A stretch of DNA of 64,000 bases, taken from Carnegiea gigantea (Eukaryota > Streptophyta > Magnoliopsida > Caryophyllales > Cactaceae). Made by a program: the position numbers and the translations under genes. The notes under the pieces were generated by a model. That model was given only the letters and a program-made list of their open reading frames with translations. It searched no databases and was not told the origin of the DNA. The DNA is taken from positions 1,097,001 to 1,161,000 of the forward strand of contig JAKOGI010000002.1 of NCBI GenBank assembly GCA_029747015.1, given 5' to 3'. How positions within the stretch are numbered: position 1 is the first letter of the stretch; every line of letters begins with the position of its first letter. Of the stretch, positions 1 to 12,342 are shown one piece after another.

Positions 1-1314
1 ATTTCTTTGTTCACCATTAGTAATGGAAAAATAATACGGTTGGATTCTGTTTGATGAAAGATAAGCTACTAGCGTACGAAGCACCTGAATGACTTGAAGT
101 CGCCCAAATAATTTGTTGAATAAAATAAATAATGCTTTACTATGTGATAAACCTTGGGGGGGGGGGGGGGGGAAGAGAAGATACCATTCAAAAAAATAAA
201 AATTACCACCCAAAAAAAAATAAAAATAAAAATCAAAATCAACGCATCAGGTAGTAAAATCAACACTCCCAACACAAAAAACTTACGCCACAATGGAATA
301 GAGAATAGAGGACTATAGTCTATGGCACATTGCCAGCTCAATTGATGAAAGATGCCCAATTTTTTTTTTGTCCACGGCTAATATTATGCTTGATTTTCTC
401 ATTTAGTCGTTTTTCAAGAATCTGATGGTCGTTTTTTAGTAGTTTTTTTGTTGAATTTTGCCGGGTTTTCTTTCATATCATTTGATTTGTGGACATCAGT
501 TACCTTCTTATTGTACCGTCCTTCTTTTTCAGTAGCATATCTGGATGATGGCTCTATTTTCATTCAATGTTTTTGCCGTTAATCCCCTCTCCATTTGGCC
601 CTCTAGATTTGTTCTACCACTGTACATGAAATGACTTGATTTGTATTTTGCGTTTTGAGATGAGAATGAACCAAATTAGTAAACTCACAGACTAAGAGTT
701 ATTTCAAGTGTACAATCTAAGCAATCTCAGCAAGAACTACGACCAGGAAATTGGTGTTGTGCGGATTGTGTCACTTCACAGATGCCATATGTTAGGTGTC
801 GACTAGAAAAACAGAGTATGGACATCCAGCAGATAAGGAAATGAGGGGAACCAATTAACCGTAGGAAGATAGAGGGAATCCACTTTAGACAAATAGAACA
901 TTCCATGGCTTCCGCTATATTCATCTTGCTTTCAACTCTCTCTCTCTCTGAGTCTCTCTGACCGCGCCCTCTTGCTCTCCTCCTTTCTAGCTTAGAAATT
1001 AGAATATTCTCCAGCTTTTGCTCATTCCTCGCTGTGAGTACTTGGAAGTTCCCATATTCATATATCCATACGCCATTGACGTCATATACACTTACAAGGA
1101 CGTTTAATCAACTGGGGTAGTAAGGATTCAATCGAATTTCTGAAGAATCCAATAATTTTTCCCACTCCATTGGGGATTTCTAGTTTATCGTGTTTCGGAT
1201 TGCTTAATTGATTGAGCAATTTCCCAATCCCGGAGGTAAAAAAACCCTAATTTCTGCTTGAGTATTGGTGGTTTCCTTTTAGTTGATGCTTGGAGTTTCT
1301 TCGTGGTGCCTGGC
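1..1314. other. Upstream region and probable 5' leader of the ITPK gene
   Basis: No coding region is recognisable here. A 17-base G run lies at 156-172. A CT-rich tract around 936-960, of the pyrimidine-patch kind common near plant transcription starts, suggests that the ITPK transcript begins roughly between 930 and 1100. I found no convincing TATA box. The short open frames in this stretch have no family resemblance. Confidence 0.5.
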
Positions 1315-4300
1315 ATGAGGTTAGACGGAGAGATTACGGAAATTGATGATGTGAAGGAGGCAGAAATTGAGAAGGAAGTGAATTCAATTTCCAATTCAGA
1401 TTCTCTCTCCATCACTCTAGGGTTTGCTCAACAGGTTGTTGTTGGATACGCACTCACGGCGAAGAAAAAGGAGAGCTTTTTGCAACCCAAGTTCGAACTC
1501 ATTGCTCGGTATCATGTGCTTATTTTACATTCTTGCTCTTTTTGTTCATCCTTTTTTCCCCTCCTTAATTTTGTAATCTGTAAAGTTCTGAATCGTGATT
1601 TTGGAGCCCCATCTTGCTGATTAGGTTAGAATCTGGAATCTCAGTGTGGTGTTCTGGTAGCTGTAACAACATTCCGAAAATATGTATCCTGTCCCATTGA
1701 ATTCCCCGTGACTTTGTCGAAGTCAATGCTTTTGATGATTTTCGGTTCGTCATGTGAAGACTCTGGAGGACCTAAATTAACGAACCTTTTCCATAAATGG
1801 ACTGTAATTTCATCGAGAATAACAATTTTCCTGATTTGCCTCTCTACAGTAGTTTTGTTTTGGTGATAAATGTATAGTACATGATACCAAAATTTCCAAT
1901 TTATTGTTTTTGATCGCATTGCATTACACTGATACATATAATGAATTATTTGCATCTTAAATTGGTAGTTTTACAAAAGCGAGTCAGTGGAGAATACAAG
2001 GGGAAATACTGGATTGGAAACCATGTTCTTTGGCCTCTAGATTTGCATTTGATTTATGGATTTATTTTGCTCTTCTTAAATGAGTCAACATTTCAGTAGT
2101 AATAAAGAAACTGTCAAAAAGTAATGAGTCAGGATTTGTAGTGTTTGATTTTTCAATTATGTTTCTGAGCAAGTCGACTAATTGTGCAGAACGAAGGGAA
2201 TTGTATTCGTCCCCATTGATCATACTCGGCCATTATCAGACCAAGGTCCGTTTGATGTCATTTTGCACAAGGTTGGTCAGCCATTACCCTTTGCTATTCA
2301 ACTGCACATCCCTGCTCTTGGCTTTCTCCTCATTCTCCATCTTGAAGAAGGAATTGGTGGACACCTCACCTTCTTAGAAACCAGGCAGAGTGCATATGTT
2401 GATGACCTGAAGGAGGCAAAGGGGAAAATAGCAGCAGCAATGTTTATCTGTTGCCTTTTTTTGCTTCGTTTTTGGCTGTTATATCCTCAGTTCTTTCTCT
2501 GGTCCAGTGATAGCTGCACTAGGATGATGTTGTTGTGGCTGTATGTATATTTAGTTCTTTTTTTTTTTTTTTTTGGCATTAACCTATGCTCTTAACTAAG
2601 TATGCATGGTTCTCAAATGAGGAACAGATAAGGCATGCCTAAGTTTCTAGGATATTTTTTTGACCCTACTTTCTTTCGTTTCCAGGATGTTCGTTTTACC
2701 CTAGTTTCTTTTGTTTCCTCTTCTCACCCAGGCTTACTCTGAACATTACATTTTTCTGTAACATTTAGCCTTGCTCTGTCATGGTTCAACCGTATTCATT
2801 CTCTTATTAATCTTGTGTTCCTTCCAGCTGATGGGCAATGAGTGGAGCCGGCTTCTTGAGGTGAGTAGTCCCGGTTTTCCGATACTTAGAAAATTGTACC
2901 TGTAGCTTTATGGAATTCTCAATTCTGCAGCATCTTGATCAGTCTGAATGCTCTTGTGGCGTGTTCTCTTAAATTTAATATTGGTAGTCATGCCTAGGAT
3001 TTAAGTTCACCAAGCTGAATATGCTTGTAAAAACGTGTTGTTGCCTGATATAGTTTTTAGATTTAATGCTCCATTACTAAGAGTTAGAACAAGTGAGGAT
3101 TTATTCATATCCATGCCCCTATGCCCCACCTAAATAGCCTTTTGCTTTTTTGGATTTGTGTGTTTTTGCCCTCTTCTTGTGAAAAGAAGAAGAGAGGGGG
3201 GGGGGTTACAACCTTAACATTGAATTGTGTAGAGGCTGTTTTTGCTGGATCTCTCTAATTTGTTCTGTTGTTATTCAACGTGGCTCTAAAATATCACTAA
3301 CTTTTCTGACTTCATTGTTGGGACTGCTTTCTGGAACTGTATAAGGCATATGCTGATATGATATGAGTTCTTTGGATCTTGGTTTCCTTGTTGATTTCGA
3401 GTAAGGTGCTTTCTTTGTAACCTTGCCTTTTAACAAAGTCTAGCTTCCAACTCCTCCTTATTCAATTTGGGGACATGCTTGTTTTATTATCACCATAACT
3501 CCTGGAAGGTCCTATTTTATAAATGGATGCTTTGCGAATATCAGGATCGGGAGGATTCTATGCGTGCATGTGTGTTGATCTATTCCGAATTTCCTTTTAT
3601 TTTTGATAAGAATCTGTTGCAGATATTAAAATTTCGTTTCATTCTGTTAAAATAGATCCTCAAATACTAGTTGAAAATTATATGCAACTTGAGTAGTTAC
3701 GGTCACATTGAAGGAAAAAGTGAATACGCATGTTGGAACTTGTCACATGGGACTGTAGATCATGTCACGCTGACATTGGTACTCTTGTTTTAGAGGTTGA
3801 GGAGGAGTTACTCAGAAACTCAGACTTGATGATACACGTTCTTTGTGTTGAATGTTTGACATGGGCCCAGATGTTGAGATGATCGGCTGATCATGTTGGG
3901 CTCTTCATACCCCAAAAATTGTGTTGTTAGTCTTAGATCAAGATGAAGGATGCAGTACACACCACCTCGTGATCCCCTTCTCCAAAAAAAAGTGTACTCA
4001 TTTTGGAACATTGAGTGTTTACAACCCTATTTGAAGTGAATAAAGAATTGTTGTAAATAACCATAACTTGATGCCCTTGTCCCTTAACTCCTTCAGAATT
4101 TGTAAAACTCTGCTGCCTCTGAGTCTCTTGAGCTTCATTTTTGATGTAAAGAGGGTTAATGCCTATTTACTAGGATTCCATTGGTTGGCACAAAGCACTG
4201 CTTCCCACTTGATCCCGTGAAAGCGCATAAATGAAAAGGCTCTTATGATTTTCTCCAATTGATGAGCAATTGGAATGACGCCATTGATCCTTATTATGTA

Positions 4301-7300
4301 ACAAACCATTATCCTGTACCTCAATCCACGATATGGGATTTATCTGTGCTGTTGAACCTTTTGAGCCCTAGCAATGCTGTAAGTAGTTCTAATGGGACAA
4401 TGATGATGATTGCTTGATGGATCTCAATAGAGCAGCTGGTTATAATGTGATATAGGTGGATGAATAAAATCAACATCAGGTAGTGCCTCTCAAATTTAAG
4501 GGAAAGGTGCTACAAAGGATATTTAACGGAAGTTGGTCATCAAAGGAATGTACTGTGTGTCCCCTTGCCCTCACTGGCAAGGTTTAAGCTTAATCCTTCT
4601 TCATGTCTCTAGCTGCCAACACTCTTAATCACCAGCCTGTAATATAGAATGTTGCTTATGGTTCGGTTCATGCTAAGTAGTTTTCCCATTTTGTTCCACC
4701 GTTATTTCTCTTAGGATGGGTCACTTACCCACTGCCTATTTCCTTGTTGCAGAGTACTCTATTGCGAGAGAGTACTCTCGAAGGCGTTTTATTTGAGCTG
4801 ATAATAATATTGTCATGTTGAAGTCACCAGGTTTCATTTCCTTTTCACTTGTTTAACGGGATAATTGATGCTTGCTGCTTCTCTTTTCATCTTCCCCCAG
4901 TTTATGGTTCATATATGTCATGCATCCCTTCTGCTCCAGTGCATACTGATTGCCCCCCCCCCCCGGGTGTGTGGACGCGTTTTTTTGGTGTTGGTCTATA
5001 CCAGCGCATCTCCGATATACTGTCGCGCACAGTCATGCAAATATAATTCATACATGATTATTTAGAGTTCTTTTTTTAGTCATTATAGTCGGATTTCTAG
5101 CAAAATAATGGCATAATGTATTTTATGTGAATTATAGATGGCTTAATTCTCAAGAGAGATCTTCCATTTGATCAATTCAAGAAATCTATGATAAAGGATT
5201 ATGTACACAGCAAATAGGAATTCGAACAGCTAATTTTGATGTTGTATAGGGAGTGGAATTGTTATTGTGGATGGAGCTAGTATTTAGCTTGTGTGCCACA
5301 GTCATACCCTATAGACATAGCAATGCTTAAGCAGGAGTGTTTTTTTTTTTTTTTTTTTTTTGGGTTTTTTTTTTTTTTTTTGGGGTGGGTGGGGTTAAGT
5401 GTAGCGACTTTCTCCCTGAATTCCAGGGAGGCGCTCTCTGTTGGTTTCCAGATTAAAAATTGTTGACTTCCACTGTCCCGAGGAAAAATTGTGGAGGGAA
5501 TTTAGAGGACCATTTTGCTTAAGTCTATTATAACCAAAGTTGAAAAATCCCAAAATATATCACGTTTGGAAATGAAATCTTTTGAGGGAATCTCATATAT
5601 TGCTCTATGCTTTTGATTCATCTTTGTAATAAGAAATTTCTAGTTACTTTATAATAAGAAATTTCTAGTATTAATAATACCCCAAAAAAAAACAAAAGGA
5701 GGGCATGAGGGTGTCCATCTAGTCTGGTTAGCTGTAAAAAGGGTGCTCAAATGGGCAGATTGGAGAATGGATTATTGTTTTCCAAGTTATGTTCCTTTCC
5801 AGTTTGAATTCTTCCAAAAGATTCAGAAACCATTCTCACTGTGTTTTTCTGTTTCAATTTCCTTTTAAAGGATTACAGACTGAAGCATCCTGATGTGACG
5901 GTGCTTGATCCTCCCTATGCAATAAAATGTGTGCACAACCGTCAGTCCATGCTTGAAGATGTTGCTGCATTGAATTTGGCCAATTGTCATGGTAAAGCCC
6001 AGTACTTAGTAGTGGATATGTTGTCTGCGGTGGCCCTATGCCTTCTTATGCTAGTAAGGACATTCATTCGAAATCTACTTGTTTTGTGCTTCAATAAAAA
6101 TTGTTTGGGGCTTTGTGCTGGCCCTTTGTGTTATTTCCTCGTTGATTGTGGCAATATAGTTTTGGCTCGGGAGCTTCCACACTGGTTTCAACATCTTTTA
6201 ACATTACCCTTTGTCTATCAAAAGTTTAAGCTTAGAGTTTTCTAAAATTTTCTTAAATGTAGGTCTTTTGGAATTGGCCTCTGTGTGGGCAGAGATGTCT
6301 GTAGAGGTAAGGCTGCATACATTTGGATCTCATAGACCCCGCAAAAGTGGGACCCACATAGGAGGGAGGAGGAGGAGGAGTAGTTGTTGTTGAGCTTCCG
6401 CATTGGATTGATGATTTATTTGAAGATTTTGTTCGTCTGTTATTTCTTTGCTGGTTGATGCTATCATCTGCTGTTTGATAAGCTGCTTCTGTCGTTCTTA
6501 TGACCAAAATAACACTGCCCATATTATGCGCTGTAGGCAGAGTTTGTGTGCCAACGCAGTTGGTTGTAAAAAACGATGCATCTTCAATTTCCAGTGAGGT
6601 TGCAAAAGCTGGATTGAAGCTACCTTTAGGTATGCTATCTGTGATTGTGTCTGCTTTTATGACTGCCCAAAAGAATTCTTGTTATCTGGACTAAAGTAAG
6701 GTTGTCAGTGGTTCTGCATTGTATCTCTAATAGGTTCTATGGTGCCTGTATGATGTGTAGGTGATTAGATTTCGTCATATCTTCATGGATGCATGTTTCT
6801 GTTTGTGCATGTTGTACATTTGTTATTAATTTGTATTTTTGAAAATGTACTAAACTCTTCAAGTTTGGCCATTGTTTCTTCCATGTATGTTCGAGTATCC
6901 TGCATCGTCTGATCCCTTTCTGCTTGTGTATGTGGGAGTGTGGCACATATGAAATGACTTGTATTACCTAGGTGTAGTATCCCCTCATTGAGATTCTTAT
7001 GGCATATGTACTTTGTTGCTGCTGAGGTTATTACTGTAGATAATTTAAATCCTTTAGTCTTTAGTGATAACTTACTTTTCCACTGAGCCACTAGCTTTCT
7101 TTCATTTTCTTAGGTTTTCTTCATCGGAACTTTCCCCCCCCCCCCCCCCTTTCTATTTGGGAAGCAGGGGTTTGTTTTGGAGGTGGAGCGGGGGTTGTCC
7201 ATTTTGTGGAACCAAAAATCTGTGGATGCTTGCTGGTCATTACGGAAGGGCATAAGTGGCTGTACAGGCAGACTGAGGAAATATCTTGATTTTTGTTCCT

Positions 7301-8898
7301 GTCAATATTGACACTTTATTCTTGTCATGTGGATACCCTATAGGGAATTTAAGCTTGGCTTTTCGTTTGTATTTTCAGTGGCAAAACCGTTGTTCGTGGA
7401 TGGAAGTGCAAAGTCGCATCAGCTCTTCCTTGCTTATGATAAGGTCTCTCTGTCAAAGCTTGAGCCTCCATTAGTTCTTCAGGAGTTTGTTAACCATGGT
7501 GAGTTAGATTACATATATGATCTCCATTTTGTGTCCTCGTTCTGGAACCTACTAGACAGCTAGAGCAAGCTGTTTCGAAAAGATTTATTCCCTATTTTGT
7601 TGGGAGTTCCACTTCTAGCTTGAAAACAATCTCATGCATCATTTGCAGGTGGTGTCATGTTTAAAGTCTATGTTGTTGGCGATGCAATAAAAGTTGTAAG
7701 ACGGTTCTCTCTGCCTGATGTCTGCAAGCGAGAGCTATCCAAGCATGCTGGGGTTTTTCAGTTTCCTAGAGTTTCTGGTGCTGCAGCAAGCGCTGATGAG
7801 GCAGACTTGGATCCTGGTGTGGCAGGTAAGCCCTCTAACACTTGCTTGTTTTGCTTTTATTGTCTCTGCAATACTGCTATATAACATGGAGACTGAATCC
7901 AAAAGGGAAAATATGAGCTGAACTAAACTGGAAATATAAGCAACGGAGTGCATAAACATGCTGAGTATGACTCATTTAAGTTTGACTTTGAAATATTAAA
8001 TTTTCGGTGACTGTCTGATTTCACCTTTTTGTTGTTGCAGAGCTCCCTCCTAGACCACTACTTGAGAGACTTGTTGGGGAGCTTCGGAACCGAATGGTGA
8101 GTTTTTGCTGTTTATCACCTTTGTTTATGAAGTCATGCGACCTTCTGACCTGTGCTGCATTATCCAGGGCCTCCGGCTGTTCAATATTGATATGATCCGC
8201 GAGCATGGTACAAGAGACCTTTTCTATGTGATCGATATCAATTACTTTCCTGGTAAACACCTGCTTAAGATCAATTTTAATGCCTTCTGAAAATGGTGTG
8301 TTTTCTGTTCTATATATCTGTGTGAAACCATACCAAACCATTAACCGAAAGCCTTTCATAGGGTGGGTATGTTCTGTTTCTTTTTTCCCTCGCTTATTTT
8401 TGGTTGGTGGTTGGGGTTTTTTTTTTTTGGGTTGGGTTTTTTTTTTTTTTTTTGGGGGGGGGGGGGGGTTCTATGTACATGGGCATCCTATTTGAATATT
8501 TGTTATGTAGATGTTTTCATTGGATACTAGATTTAGGAGTTGACTGCCTACAACCTGACAACAAAAGGAAAGGACAACTTTCTCGACATATTTTGCTTAT
8601 TGGACTATTGTCCAAAGTTAAAAGTTGGTTCATAGATAGTTTGCCTTTGTCTATGCTTTTTCAGTGTTGAAAAATTGACGATGATGACCCTTTCAGCTGT
8701 GTCGAAACTCGACATTATTCTTTTAGTCCATAAAGCTGAATAGTCTTCCGAATTACGTACTTGCTGAAGACTGGACTAACTCTGAATTGGCATTTCCACA
8801 TATCAGGATATGGCAAAATGCCGGAGTATGAGCATATATTTACTGATTTCCTGCTAGGGCTTGTGGACAAGAAGTACAGTAAGCAACTATGTACGTAA
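1315..8898 (+). CDS. ITPK2: Inositol-tetrakisphosphate 1-kinase (ITPK2/3 subgroup), 10 exons
   Basis: ATP-grasp kinase that phosphorylates inositol tris/tetrakisphosphates in the cytosolic or nuclear route to phytic acid and inositol pyrophosphates. Exons: 1315-1508, 2190-2271, 2828-2860, 5871-5991, 6537-6629, 7379-7498, 7649-7825, 8041-8096, 8168-8252, 8807-8898. All nine introns are GT-AG with matching phases, giving 1,053 coding bases and 350 residues, normal for the family. Visible family blocks are the N-terminal [17 protein letters not shown], then [51 protein letters not shown] (nucleotide binding), RRFSLPDV, and the C-terminal metal-binding block [14 protein letters not shown]. The start is the first ATG of exon 1; an earlier in-frame open stretch has no ATG. 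The gene looks intact. It resembles Arabidopsis ITPK2 slightly more than ITPK3, so the subgroup number is tentative. Intron 3 is about 3.0 kb. Confidence 0.95.
6261..6392 (+). mobile_element. SINE copy 1, in ITPK intron 4
   Basis: The 3' body of a plant SINE: a GGTAAGGCTGC-TACAT block at about 6305, then GACCCCGC-AAAAG-GGGACCCACA, then a purine-rich stretch and a TTG-repeat tail. The same blocks recur at 28024, 46665 and 49895. The core and the TTG tail recall the TS/Au type of tRNA-derived SINE of flowering plants. No clear A and B boxes are left, so the head is degenerate or missing. Confidence 0.65.
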
Positions 8899-10917
8899 AT
8901 GTTGACAGGTTCTTCAGCCATGAGGATAGTATCTTGCGGACTCTGATCAATGATATAGCCAGTGGAGAATTTGAATACATGTCAGAATCTGGTTGCATTT
9001 GTAATTGCTAACTGGTATGAACCACCTTAAAGCCCCTCTGTGCTTAGCTTTCTTTCAGTCACGGTGTTAAGATTCGTGTGGTGGTTGGTTTCTGATCAAA
9101 TGCATGAAGCCAACTTTTTTAATGTACATATTTTAACCAGGAATCTTCATTGAATCATGAATGGCCCCATCCTGGCTATGGGGCTTCTTTCATCAGTACT
9201 CCGGACTTGGGAGGAGCTAATTTGCAATTTTTAGAAGGAACTCTCGTTATCGAATTCAAGTACCCATGAAGCTGTATGGTTGCGTCATCATATCTATTTG
9301 TTTTGGATGCATGTTCCTAATCACTTCATCGGAACTGCTAGCCCTAGTCTTTCCTCGTACCCAATGCTTACGTAATTTTGTGCTTGGAGTTGGGACGCCA
9401 CCAATAATAACATGACTGCTTTGAGGAGCTGTCCCATGCACAATCCGGACCCTGTAGCCCTTTGGCGGAGCTTAGCCTCCGTTCCTTTCTCTTCTCATTT
9501 CTTCTTTCTTTGTTTTTCCCCCTTTGTTTTTGTCTGCTGTGATAAGCCATTGGTCTTATGATTGTATTTCTTGGAAGAAAAAATCAAACTCTAGTCTAAT
9601 TGTCGCTTGATCAGGCACTAATCAGAAATGGGGAATTTTCAGGTTACAGACAGAATTTTTGTTAGATATTGTGTACTGTTTCTTCCTTCTCCCAATCCCC
9701 TCTCTCTTAAATTTTCCTCTAAATGATTAGTCAGTTAGTAGAGGAACTTGAATGTAACGACTAAAACTAGGGCGATGCTTTGTGAGTTGGATGCTCTACC
9801 TTATGGTGATCTCAACCACTCCCCCCCCCCCCCCCCCCCCAAAAAAAACGGCCCAAAAAAGGTCAGCTGTATCAGAACATGCAGCAAATGGTTTAAAATG
9901 TAGATTGTTGACATCGCACTTGAAAGATAATAGTGTGGCCAATCAACTGGCCAGGCATGGTCTATCTGTACATTCTATAGTGGTATGAAATGAGGTCTCT
10001 CATAAGGATCTACTCTATTCTTTAAGAGGATGGATAGAATTTTTGAGAGAAGAGCTGTTTAGATTGTATTCCTTCTTTTTTTTAATTAAAAAAATGTTGA
10101 GGCATCAAGAAATATCAAAAGCAGACAAGGCAACATTTTCAACTCTTCAAATGGCTTTGCAATCTCTGTATCCCAGGTATCCTTGCGAATTTTATTCCCT
10201 GAAAGTTGGACATGGTCAATTTCCATATCTCAGGCAACTTTTTGGCAAATCAGATATAATAGCGGGCAAAAACTGTCTTTCTCGAGATTTCCAACCCCCC
10301 CCCCCCCCAAAAAAAACAAAAAGAAGACAGCCAGAGCCCGGCAATCTTGTATGGCTAAATTAGCTATGAATCAAAGCTTTGACACTGAAAAGATTCATAG
10401 ATTTATGATCTTAGACAGTCGCCTTCCAACACTAATTATACATACAGTGCACAAAAGATAAGAATATACAGGTAAAGCCTTTGGCCTCCCTAACTCTTTG
10501 CTTCTCACATTATGCCAATGGCAAAGGGAGTAGCCAAAATGTAAACTGCCATACCATCAGCAACCATAAAGCAGGGAAAGCATCGACGGATGGTGTGACT
10601 AATCCATAAGCCTAATACCAGCTGCACGATCCAATACTAAAATTTTCCCCACTGTCACTAAGGGGGTATTTACAAGGTTTCACATACTCATAAAACGAAA
10701 GAGATCCCTCACAAAACATAAGCAAAATGCTTCCCAAATACATGAGTTGTGTATCAGGAGAAGCATGTAAAACCACATGCAATTGTCAAGATCTGGCAAT
10801 CCACATTACCAAATCCTTTCTCGTGGTAGGACAACCAGGTGGCTCCCACATGATAGAGGGCACTCAAAACTATCCAGAAAGAGCCAACTTGCAGAGCCAG
10901 GCAAAAGGTGTTCAGAA
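8899..10917. other. Convergent intergenic region (3' ends of the ITPK and F-box genes)
   Basis: The 3' untranslated regions of two convergent genes lie here, followed by about 1.3 kb without recognisable coding. Two C-run/A-run junctions are present (9821-9848 and 10294-10316). No RNA gene or mobile element was recognised. Transcript ends could not be placed with confidence. Confidence 0.5.
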
Positions 10918-12342
10918 TTAGATGCTAAGAATTTGACAACTAACCAATTCAGCAGACACCGCTCTCCTCGATGCAATAACTTTCCATCCACCAGTCGATG
11001 AGGAAGATGCAACAGAACTTCCGCTAGAACAGCTTCCATTTGACAGTTGATCAGATTCCCAAGGTTGCATAGATGCTTCTGGGGTCACTTGCAAAACTGC
11101 AATATCAGAATTGGTGTTTCTAATGATAACATGAAGCTTCCCAAGGAACGCGGCAAGCAGGTATGGAGATTCAGCATCAGTCTGATCATAAGTCATGGGA
11201 ACTTCTCCCGAAGCAACCTTCCACGAATCATCTTTGGGATCATATTTCTTAATTCTAGCACTATCCAATGAACCTGACAGATCCAGCGCATATAACTCAT
11301 CATCAACAACAGCACTCAATTTAGTCCCCGCCTGCTTCGCAGGCCAACCCTCACCCATACCAACCGGCATCTCAATCCATGAGTTTGTTTCTGGGTCATA
11401 TATCTCTCCACCAGCATCCACAAAGAAAGGCCAACAATACAAGCTCTGAGGTACATACAATTTATCTCTGTACGTTGTTAATCCTGTTGCAATGGGCTTG
11501 AGTAGGTCAGCTAGAAAACCAGTAGGCATGACTTGAGCCTTTGAGAATGGCATGCTAGGAACCTCAGACCATAGACCAGTCTCAGGATCAAACACTTCAG
11601 CAGACTGCAAGGGAGTTAACCCACCTCGATACCTACAAACCCCTCCAACAACATAGAGTTTGTTATTTATAACTCCTGTTTTACTAAATGCTCTACCGGT
11701 TAACATGGGACTCATTTCACTCCAAGTATTTGATATAGGATCATAACGCCAGACACAACTCAAAGCTGACGCTCTTGAGAGTCCTCCGAGCACATAAAGG
11801 CAGCCATTCACAGCCCCAATAGAACAGCCACAAAATGGCAATCTATCCAGTGCATCCCCTCTACCAAGCCACCCTTTTATGGCATCCGATATTTTCAGCC
11901 CTGCCCCCAGGAGATTCCACATTTGCAGAATTGCTAAGCCTTTTCGAGATGCATCATGGACAGAGTCATGAGGCATTGGTGGAAGCTTTTGCCATTTCCG
12001 AGAAACAGGATCCAGTGCATACCATAATAAGCTTTCTTCAACACAAGCTAATATGAAAACCCATTCTTCAGTAGTCTTGATTTCTCTCCGCAAACTATAG
12101 ATTTCAGGTGCAGATATGGCCTCTTTCCAACTCTGTGAAACTAATTTCAGCTTTAAATAGTGTATTCTGGGTACCCTGGCAAGAATCTGCAGAGATATCT
12201 CATCAGGAAGGCATGAAATTAATCGTGTGCTTTGCTCAAAGCAGCGTGTTATCTTTCGCTGCTTGCAGGTCTCACTCAGGGACCTCACAGAACGCTTATT
12301 GCTACAGTCACTAGAACCATTTGAGCTAAAGACAGCACCCAT
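10918..12342 (-). CDS. F-box/kelch-repeat protein (At1g22040 type)
   Basis: Single-exon coding region of 474 residues, close to the roughly 475 of Arabidopsis At1g22040. F-box proteins of this kind are the substrate-recognition part of SCF (SKP1-CUL1-F-box) ubiquitin ligases; the substrate is not known. The F-box is at residues about 42-78 (LISCLPDEISLQILARVP, then the LVSQSWK block). A kelch beta-propeller follows at about 100-400, with repeated YVLGGLSR, YVVGGV, EVFDPETGLW, EIYDPETNSW and KYDPKDDSW blades. The tail is serine-rich (about 420-445) and ends in a conserved VSCQI motif. I chose the ATG at 12342 because the reading frame upstream has no ATG and the family begins MGSV/MGAV. Its leader is probably split by a 2.1-kb intron. 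It is transcribed toward the ITPK gene. No breaks were seen. Confidence 0.95.
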   Translation of the reverse strand: MGAVFSSNGSSDCSNKRSVRSLSETCKQRKITRCFEQSTRLISCLPDEISLQILARVPRIHYLKLKLVSQSWKEAISAPEIYSLRREIKTTEEWVFILACVEESLLWYALDPVSRKWQKLPPMPHDSVHDASRKGLAILQMWNLLGAGLKISDAIKGWLGRGDALDRLPFCGCSIGAVNGCLYVLGGLSRASALSCVWRYDPISNTWSEMSPMLTGRAFSKTGVINNKLYVVGGVCRYRGGLTPLQSAEVFDPETGLWSEVPSMPFSKAQVMPTGFLADLLKPIATGLTTYRDKLYVPQSLYCWPFFVDAGGEIYDPETNSWIEMPVGMGEGWPAKQAGTKLSAVVDDELYALDLSGSLDSARIKKYDPKDDSWKVASGEVPMTYDQTDAESPYLLAAFLGKLHVIIRNTNSDIAVLQVTPEASMQPWESDQLSNGSCSSGSSVASSSSTGGWKVIASRRAVSAELVSCQILSI